Positions 58,784 to 64,000 of a stretch of DNA of 64,000 bases are shown here, piece by piece. The position numbers were made by a program, and so were the translations under genes. Under the pieces are notes generated by a model, which was not told the DNA's origin, did no database searches, and saw nothing but the letters and a program-made list of their open reading frames with translations. The stretch covers positions 1 through 64,000 of the forward strand of contig JAWKHX010000010.1 of NCBI GenBank assembly GCA_041394605.1, in the 5' to 3' direction. Every line of letters begins with the position of its first letter. The stretch's first letter is position 1. The stretch is from UBA668 sp041394605 (GTDB lineage Bacteria; Actinomycetota; Acidimicrobiia; Acidimicrobiales; Ilumatobacteraceae).

Positions 58784-61564
58784 ATGAGCGACGACCCCCG
58801 AGACGACACGGCGCCCGACGAGGCGACCACGGACGCCGTGCCCGGCAGCACCCTCCTGCTCGCCGAGCCGGGTGAACCCGACCCCGATCTCCCCGCCGCC
58901 GGCGAGCCCTCGGACGACCCGCTGAGGCGCATCGGGCGGCGCATCGTTCGGCGTCCGACCGAGTGGCTGCACCGGCCGTGGCCGGCCGAGCGGTTGGTGC
59001 AGTACTTCACCGCCGTCACCGTGCTGCTCGGCTGCACGCTGGCGATCATGAAGGTCGTCCACCTGGACCTGATCTTCTCGGACAACACGCCCACCGGTGG
59101 CGACATGGGTGCCCACGTGCTGGGGCCGGCGGAGTTGCGCGACAACCTGCTGCCGCACTTCCAGCTCAGCGGCTGGAGCAACTCCTGGTACAACGGGTTT
59201 CCGCTGTACCGCTTCTACATGCTGCCGCCGGCGCTACTGATCGTGTTGCTGAACGTGATCATGCCGTACGGCATCGCCTTCAAGGTCGTGGTGGTCCTGG
59301 GCATCTTCACCCTGCCGTTCAGCTGCTGGGCGTTCGGCCGGCTGGCCCGCTTCCGCTACCCGGTCCCTGAGCTGATGGCGCTGGCAGCGATGCTGTTCCT
59401 GTTCGACGAGAGCTTCAGCATCTACGGCGGCAACGTCAAGAGCACGATGGCGGGGGAGTTCTCCTTCTCCATCGCGCTGTCGCTGGGCATCCTCGGGCTC
59501 GGCCTGTTCGCCCGCGGGCTGGAGACCGGAAAGCACCGGGGGAAGGCGGCGATGATCATCGCGTTGGCGATGCTGTCGCACGGCCTGGTGATGCTGGTCT
59601 GGCCGTTCCTGCTGCTGATCATGTGGCTGGTGTGGATGGACCGCACCCGGTTCGTCTACGGCCTCACGACGCTCCTCACGGCCGGCTTGCTCACCGCGTT
59701 CTGGTCCGTGCCGTTCCTGCTCGGCACGAAGTACATGACGGACATGAAGTACGGCTTCCGGCCGAGCGGGCCGAACGACAGCTTCTGGGACATGTTCTTC
59801 CCGTGGACTCCGTTCCTCGATCTGCTGGTCACCGGGTTCGCGCTGGTGGGCTTCGTGGTTGCCGTGATGAAACGCAACCTCAACGGCGCGTTCCTCGGCA
59901 TCGCCTGCATCTTCCTCATGGCGTTCACGTACGTCGCCAAGGACAGCCTGCCCATCATCGGCCTGCTGTGGAACCCGCGGCTGCTGCCGTTCCTCTACCT
60001 GCTGCGCCTGCTGCTGATGATGTACGGCATCGCCGAGACGGCTCGCTTCCTCGTCCGCGGGGTGCAGATGCGGCCGCTCACCGTGCGCACCGAGTGGATC
60101 ACCGGGCTGGTGACGTTCTGCCTGGTGGGCTCGTCCGTACTGGTGGGCGAGCTGTTCCTGTTCCGCGAGATGCCCGGTGCGGTGTACCGCCAGGTGCACG
60201 GCCAGACGGTGTACAGCTGGGGCATCGGCGACTGGTACCCCATCACCCTCACCGCGTCGTCCACGGATGCACTCAGCGACGGCTGGCCGCGCTACAACTT
60301 CGAGGGGTACGAGGGCCGGCCGTACTACGGGGAGTACTACGACCTGGTCAGGACGATGGACGAGATCGGTGCGGACGACGGCTGCGGCCGGGCGCTGTGG
60401 GAGAACAACGGCGACACCGGGCTGTACGGCACCACGATGGCACTGATGCTGCTGCCGCACTGGACCGATGGCTGCATCTCCAGCTCGGAAGGGTTGTTCT
60501 TCGAGGCCTCGGGCACCACGCCGTACCACTTCCTCACGGCGGCGGCCATGAGCGACCGCAGCTCCAACCCGGTGCGTGAGCTGAGGTACACGGACAACAA
60601 CGCGGCCGTCGGTGTGCCGCTGCTGCAGAAGATGGGCATCCGCTACGTGATGGTGTTCACCGACGCGGCCAAACGCCAGGCCGACACCCGGCCGGAGCTC
60701 ACCCTGTTGGCCGAGGTGGGGCCGTGGAAGATCTACCAGGTGGCCGACAGCGACGTGGTGGTGCCGCTCACGGTGCAACCCGTGGTGGTGAACGAGCGCG
60801 GTGGCGATCAGCGCGAACGGCACCTGGAGTTGGGCACCAGCTGGTTCCAGAACCCCGAGGACTGGGCGGCGCTGCCGGCCAACGACGGGCCTCCGGAGTG
60901 GCAACGGATCGACGTGGAGGTGGACCAGTCGCGTGTGAGCGAACAGCCCAAGCGGGTGGACATCGTGGTACCGGCCGAGAGCATCGACGTGGTGAACCTG
61001 CCGGAGATCACCGTCTCCAACTACGTGATGGGTGAGCAGGACCTGTCGTTCGACGTCAGCCAGGTCGGCGTGCCCGTGCTGGTGAAGGTGAGCTACTACC
61101 CGAACTGGGAGGCCGAAGGCGCCGACGGCCCGTACTGGGTGGCGCCCAACTTCATGGTGGTGGTGCCGCGCTCCACGCACGTGCGGCTGAGCTTCGAGAA
61201 GTCCACCACCGACTACCTGGCCTACTTCCTCACGTTCTTCGCCATCGGTCTGCTGGTGCTGTGGCGGGTGAAGGGCGATGTGGTGCACGCGTCGCCGCAC
61301 CCGTTCATGATCATGTCGCCCTCGGGCGGGTCCGGCTTCCCGCCCGACGATGGCGAGGACGGCGGTTCGCTGTGGGAGCTCGTCGGTGGCGACGGCGATC
61401 CACCGCCCGACGACCAGTGGCCCGACGACGAGCGGCGTGAGGTGGGGGAGGACGGCGAGGATCCCGCGCCGGACCTCGACGCGGACGACGAACTGGTGCT
61501 GCCGCAGTGGCGGGGCCAGGGGGTCGTCCGGGAGGGTGGCCCTGACCACCCCGATAGCGTGTAA
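58784..61564 (+). CDS. Large GT-C-like polytopic membrane protein
   Basis: A 926-residue protein. An acidic, disordered N-terminus (about 1-55) is followed by TM1 near 74-94 and then the extracellular loop LIFSDNTPTGGDMGAHVLGP, whose Asp residues resemble the catalytic loop of GT-C glycosyltransferases. About 11 further membrane segments reach about residue 480. An extracellular domain follows (about 490-830, with WGIGDWYPITLTASSTDALS and FFEASGTTPYHFLTAAAMSD), then a last helix and a very acidic tail. It resembles YfhO/PTPS-related membrane proteins of unknown function. Closeness to phosphomannomutase suggests envelope glycosylation with lipid-linked sugars. Confidence 0.75.
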   Translation: MSDDPRDDTAPDEATTDAVPGSTLLLAEPGEPDPDLPAAGEPSDDPLRRIGRRIVRRPTEWLHRPWPAERLVQYFTAVTVLLGCTLAIMKVVHLDLIFSDNTPTGGDMGAHVLGPAELRDNLLPHFQLSGWSNSWYNGFPLYRFYMLPPALLIVLLNVIMPYGIAFKVVVVLGIFTLPFSCWAFGRLARFRYPVPELMALAAMLFLFDESFSIYGGNVKSTMAGEFSFSIALSLGILGLGLFARGLETGKHRGKAAMIIALAMLSHGLVMLVWPFLLLIMWLVWMDRTRFVYGLTTLLTAGLLTAFWSVPFLLGTKYMTDMKYGFRPSGPNDSFWDMFFPWTPFLDLLVTGFALVGFVVAVMKRNLNGAFLGIACIFLMAFTYVAKDSLPIIGLLWNPRLLPFLYLLRLLLMMYGIAETARFLVRGVQMRPLTVRTEWITGLVTFCLVGSSVLVGELFLFREMPGAVYRQVHGQTVYSWGIGDWYPITLTASSTDALSDGWPRYNFEGYEGRPYYGEYYDLVRTMDEIGADDGCGRALWENNGDTGLYGTTMALMLLPHWTDGCISSSEGLFFEASGTTPYHFLTAAAMSDRSSNPVRELRYTDNNAAVGVPLLQKMGIRYVMVFTDAAKRQADTRPELTLLAEVGPWKIYQVADSDVVVPLTVQPVVVNERGGDQRERHLELGTSWFQNPEDWAALPANDGPPEWQRIDVEVDQSRVSEQPKRVDIVVPAESIDVVNLPEITVSNYVMGEQDLSFDVSQVGVPVLVKVSYYPNWEAEGADGPYWVAPNFMVVVPRSTHVRLSFEKSTTDYLAYFLTFFAIGLLVLWRVKGDVVHASPHPFMIMSPSGGSGFPPDDGEDGGSLWELVGGDGDPPPDDQWPDDERREVGEDGEDPAPDLDADDELVLPQWRGQGVVREGGPDHPDSV
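61555..61560 (+). promoter_or_regulatory. Possible -10 hexamer TAGCGT, leaderless
   Basis: TAGCGT is followed by 10 bases and the ATG of the phosphomannomutase gene. It lies within the last codons of the upstream gene, so the two may also be co-transcribed. Confidence 0.3.
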
Positions 61565-61570
61565 GGCCGC

Positions 61571-62944
61571 ATGTCCACCACCGATCCCCGGGTGCTCGAC
61601 GACATCGTCAAGGCGTACGACGTCCGCGGCACCGTCCCCGACCAGATGAACCCCGCCGTCGCCTACGCGCTCGGCGTGGCGTTTGCCCGCTTCACCGCGG
61701 CCACCCGGGTGCTGGTCGGTCGCGACATGCGACCGTCCGGCGTCGAGTTGGTGGAGGAGTTCTCCCGTGGCGTGATGGAGCACGGGGTGGACGTCGTCGA
61801 TCTCGGGCTGGCCAGTACCGACCTCGTGTACTACGCCGCCGGCACCATGGACTCCCCGGCGGCGATGTTCACTGCATCGCACAATCCGGCCCAGTACAAC
61901 GGCGTCAAGTTCTGCCTCAGCGGGGCCCGGCCGGTGGGTCAGGGCTCCGGTCTGGACGACATCAAGTCCATCGCCGCCAGTGTGCTGGCCGGCCAGGGGC
62001 CGGCTGCGGCGCACACGCCGGGCTCGTCGTCGTGCCGCAACCTGCTGGAGGCCTTCGCCGACCATGTGGTCTCGTTCGTCGACCGCACTGCCATCCGGCC
62101 GCTGCGGGTGGTGGCCGACACCGCCAACGGCATGGGCGGCCTGGTGGTGCCCGCCGTCTTCGAGCGCATTCCCCAGGTGACCTTGGAAGTGATGTACGGG
62201 GAACTGGACGGCACGTTCCCCAACCACCCGGCGGATCCGCTGCAGCCCGCCAACCAGCGCGACCTGCAGGCCCGCGTGGTGGCCGGCGGCTTCGACGTGG
62301 GCCTGGCCTTCGACGGCGATGCGGACCGGGTGTTCGTGGTGGACGAACTGGGCCGTGGCCTGAGCGGCTCGGTCACCACGGCGCTGCTCGCCACGTCGGT
62401 GCTGCGCGCCAACCCCGGCGCGACCATCCTGCACAACCTCATCTGTTCGCGGACGGTGCCGGAGGTCGTGCGCGAGCACGGCGGCGTGCCGGTGCGCACC
62501 AAGGTCGGCCACAGCTTCATCAAGCAGCGGATGCTGGAGACCGGCGCCGTCTTCGGCGGTGAGCACTCCGCCCACTACTACTTCCTGCGCAACTTCCGGG
62601 CAGACAGCGGCCTGATCGCGGCCATGATGGTGCTCGGCGAGATGAGCACCACCAACACGGCGCTGTCCGTCGCTCGCAAGCCGTTCGAGCGGTATTCGTC
62701 GAGCGGCGAGATCAACACGGCAGTGGACGACCCGCAGGCCGTCATCGAGCGGGTCGCCGCCGAGTTCAGCGGCTTCGCCCAGGACCGTCTGGACGGCCTC
62801 ACGGTGGACTGCGGCCCGTGGTGGTTCAACCTGCGCCCCTCCAACACCGAACCGCTCCTGCGCCTCAACCTCGAGGCGCCCAACCGGGACGACTGCGATC
62901 AGCGGGTGGCCGAACTGCTGGCCCTGATCACCAGCCTGCCCTGA
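61571..62944 (+). CDS. manB: Phosphomannomutase/phosphoglucomutase
   Basis: A 457-residue alpha-D-phosphohexomutase that interconverts mannose-6-phosphate and mannose-1-phosphate (or the glucose forms). The phospho-Ser is S103 in MFTASHNPAQYNGVKFCLSG. The metal loop is DGDADRVFVVDELGRGLSGS (DGDADR at 248-253). The sugar-specificity loop is FGGEHSAHYYF, and the phosphate-binding end is PWWFNLRPSNTEPLLRLNLE. It would provide mannose-1-phosphate for the nucleotidyltransferase at 40772. The arrangement with DUF3499 and Trm112-like genes resembles the mycobacterial manB region. Confidence 0.93.
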   Translation: MSTTDPRVLDDIVKAYDVRGTVPDQMNPAVAYALGVAFARFTAATRVLVGRDMRPSGVELVEEFSRGVMEHGVDVVDLGLASTDLVYYAAGTMDSPAAMFTASHNPAQYNGVKFCLSGARPVGQGSGLDDIKSIAASVLAGQGPAAAHTPGSSSCRNLLEAFADHVVSFVDRTAIRPLRVVADTANGMGGLVVPAVFERIPQVTLEVMYGELDGTFPNHPADPLQPANQRDLQARVVAGGFDVGLAFDGDADRVFVVDELGRGLSGSVTTALLATSVLRANPGATILHNLICSRTVPEVVREHGGVPVRTKVGHSFIKQRMLETGAVFGGEHSAHYYFLRNFRADSGLIAAMMVLGEMSTTNTALSVARKPFERYSSSGEINTAVDDPQAVIERVAAEFSGFAQDRLDGLTVDCGPWWFNLRPSNTEPLLRLNLEAPNRDDCDQRVAELLALITSLP

Positions 62945-62967
62945 CCGTCAGCCTGTAGGAGGCAACC

Positions 62968-63204
62968 ATGTCACTGGACCCGCGCCTCGTGGCCGTCCTC
63001 GCCTGCCCGGTGGACAAGGGCCCGCTGTACTACCTCGGCGACGAGGGTGGCCTGTACAACCCGCGCCTGCGCCGCCGCTACCTGGTGCGCGAGGGCATTC
63101 CGGTGATGCTGCCCGACGAGGCCGAGGACGTGCCGGCCGCGGAGGCCGACGCCCTGGACGCCCGCATCGCCGCCGGCGAACTGGTGCCCACCTTCGCCGC
63201 CTGA
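62968..63204 (+). CDS. Trm112-like protein without zinc cysteines
   Basis: A 78-residue protein of the Trm112/YcaR type. It starts DPRLVAVLACPVDKGPLYYL and has RRRYLVREGIPVMLPDEAED, the two conserved blocks. Only one Cys is present (CPVD where CPxC is common), so zinc binding is probably lost, as in many bacterial members. In actinobacterial genomes this small gene commonly follows phosphomannomutase. A strong ribosome site, TAGGAGG, lies 6 bases upstream. Confidence 0.88.
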   Translation: MSLDPRLVAVLACPVDKGPLYYLGDEGGLYNPRLRRRYLVREGIPVMLPDEAEDVPAAEADALDARIAAGELVPTFAA

Positions 63205-63253
63205 CGCCCATCAAGCGGCCGGGCCGCGACCCGTTCCCCCGCGGGCCTGCTGG

Positions 63254-63259
63254 TAGCCT
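63254..63259 (+). promoter_or_regulatory. Probable -10 hexamer TAGCCT, leaderless
   Basis: TAGCCT is 10 bases before the ATG at 63270. A GTG at 63262 is only 2 bases from the hexamer and out of the expected frame position. Confidence 0.4.
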
Positions 63260-63269
63260 CCGTGGTCAC

Positions 63270-64000
63270 ATGAAGCACCCCCTGCGTCTGCTGTTCGTCG
63301 CCGGTCTCGTGTCGGTGTCCTCCGTCATCCTGCCCGGCGCGCCTGCGGGCGCGCCGGTGGCATCCGCCGCGGGCTGCAGCTACTGCGCCGGTGGCGAGTA
63401 CCACCCCATCACGCCGGTGCGGATCTTCGATTCGCGGACCCTCGAGGCCGTGCCCGAGTTGCCGATCAACGACGTCGCTCCCCTCGGCGCCAAGCCGCTC
63501 GGCACCAACGACCCAACGTTCAACGTGCAACTGCTGGGCATGGGCGACGGGTTCGAGAACCCGTGGGTACCCACCGACGAGGGCATCAACGAGGCAGACA
63601 TCCTGGCAGTCGCCGTCAGCATCACGGTCATCTCGCCCACGGTGCGCGGCTACATGGGTGCCTATCCTGCGGGCAGCACGTCGGGCACGTCCGTGCTCAA
63701 CTTCGGTGCCGGCCAGACGGTGGCCAACCTCACCATCGTGCGCCCGGGCACGGGCGGCGAGCTGACGCTGTGGATGCACGGCGACGCCGCGGGCAGCGCC
63801 GACGTGGCCATCGACGTCTACGGCTGGATCAGCACGTCCGGTTACCTCGGGTTCGACGGTGTGGAGTCCGCGGACGAACGCGGCGGGCGGCTCATCCCGG
63901 TCGGCCCCGGCCGGGTGTTCGACAACCGGCCAGGGACGCTCGGGCCGCAGGGGGTCCAGGAGATCGCCATCCGCGGCGCGGACACCGTGGTCGACCCGAT
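63270..64000 (+). CDS. Secreted VDTR-repeat protein, N-terminal part
   Basis: At least 243 residues; the gene runs off the right edge. A signal peptide (HPLRLLFVAGLVSVSSVILP, cleavage near ASAA at about 34) is followed by CSYCAGG and then EYHPITPVRIFDSRTLEAVP, the opening of a repeat like those of the protein at 47340. The first unit closes with DVAIDVYGWISTSGYLGFDG, and a second opens with RLIPVGPGRVFDNRPGTLGP near residue 210. The repeat units here are longer (about 165 residues). A surface-exposed or matrix protein is likely; its remaining domains are not visible. Confidence 0.8.
   Translation, partial: MKHPLRLLFVAGLVSVSSVILPGAPAGAPVASAAGCSYCAGGEYHPITPVRIFDSRTLEAVPELPINDVAPLGAKPLGTNDPTFNVQLLGMGDGFENPWVPTDEGINEADILAVAVSITVISPTVRGYMGAYPAGSTSGTSVLNFGAGQTVANLTIVRPGTGGELTLWMHGDAAGSADVAIDVYGWISTSGYLGFDGVESADERGGRLIPVGPGRVFDNRPGTLGPQGVQEIAIRGADTVVDP

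Noticed and set aside
59234..62575. An 1113-residue leftward open frame
   Set aside because: It is antisense to the GT-C-like and phosphomannomutase genes, whose motifs are clear on the other strand.
1..64000. tRNA, rRNA and CRISPR arrays
   Set aside because: I looked in all gaps over 90 bases; none has a T-loop-like GGTTCGAATCC context, rRNA-like text or regularly spaced direct repeats. The only tandem repeat is the G-rich tract at 5331.

Overview
The window is chromosomal DNA from a very GC-rich actinobacterium. The evidence is an MtrA/MtrB/LpqB-type operon, an actinobacterial long-form DapD, a biotin-containing acyl-CoA carboxylase alpha chain, CofD (coenzyme F420), a DUF3499 protein, LytR-CpsA-Psr and SpoIID cell-wall proteins, and many GTG starts. 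The secreted proteins with VDTR-type repeats suggest an Acidimicrobiia-like lineage, but that placement is inference. No rRNA, tRNA or CRISPR was seen.

Layout. 1-7 kb: the start of an acyl-CoA synthetase (runs off the left edge), a small membrane protein, tag, a broken IS110-type transposase, then leftward dapD, a DUF2804 gene and lysS. 7-15.4 kb: a secreted M15-type peptidase, an LpdA-type flavoprotein, RDD and DUF389 membrane proteins, a universal stress protein, the mtrA-mtrB-lpqB-like operon and a dapB-like gene. 15.4-19.4 kb: head-to-head acyl-CoA carboxylase alpha chain and biotin ligase, then a small accessory operon of unknown genes. 19.4-26.3 kb: an LCP protein, rmlC/rmlB/rmlD (dTDP-rhamnose) and a meta-cleavage aromatic-catabolism cluster. 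26.4-33.9 kb: a branched-chain-amino-acid-type ABC transporter operon ending in a P450, divergent from a glutamine-synthetase-like gene and bounded by copies of a 47-bp palindromic repeat. 33.9-47 kb: a surface-glycan region with GDP-fucose synthase, gmd, four GT4 glycosyltransferases, a nucleotidyltransferase, an epimerase homologue, a flippase-like protein, and cofD. 47-64 kb: SpoIID protein with VDTR repeats, giant GT2 membrane protein, a secreted DUF5719-like protein, a thioredoxin-like protein, ftsH, DUF3499, CPBP protease, a GT-C-like membrane protein, phosphomannomutase, a Trm112-like protein and another VDTR secreted protein (runs off the right edge).

The genes connect into pathways. 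Phosphomannomutase, the nucleotidyltransferase, Gmd and GDP-fucose synthase would make GDP-mannose and then GDP-L-fucose. The Rml enzymes would finish dTDP-L-rhamnose. The glycosyltransferases and flippase would build and export a glycan, and the LCP protein could attach it to the wall. DapD and the DapB-like protein fit the diaminopimelate/lysine pathway, and BirA would biotinylate the carboxylase alpha chain.

Two window-wide patterns matter. Several conserved genes (accA-type, birA, ftsH, the nucleotidyltransferase and others) carry single-base frame changes, many in G/C runs, which look like sequence errors rather than real mutations. About fifteen genes have a TANNNT hexamer only 6-10 bases before the start codon, which indicates common leaderless transcription.
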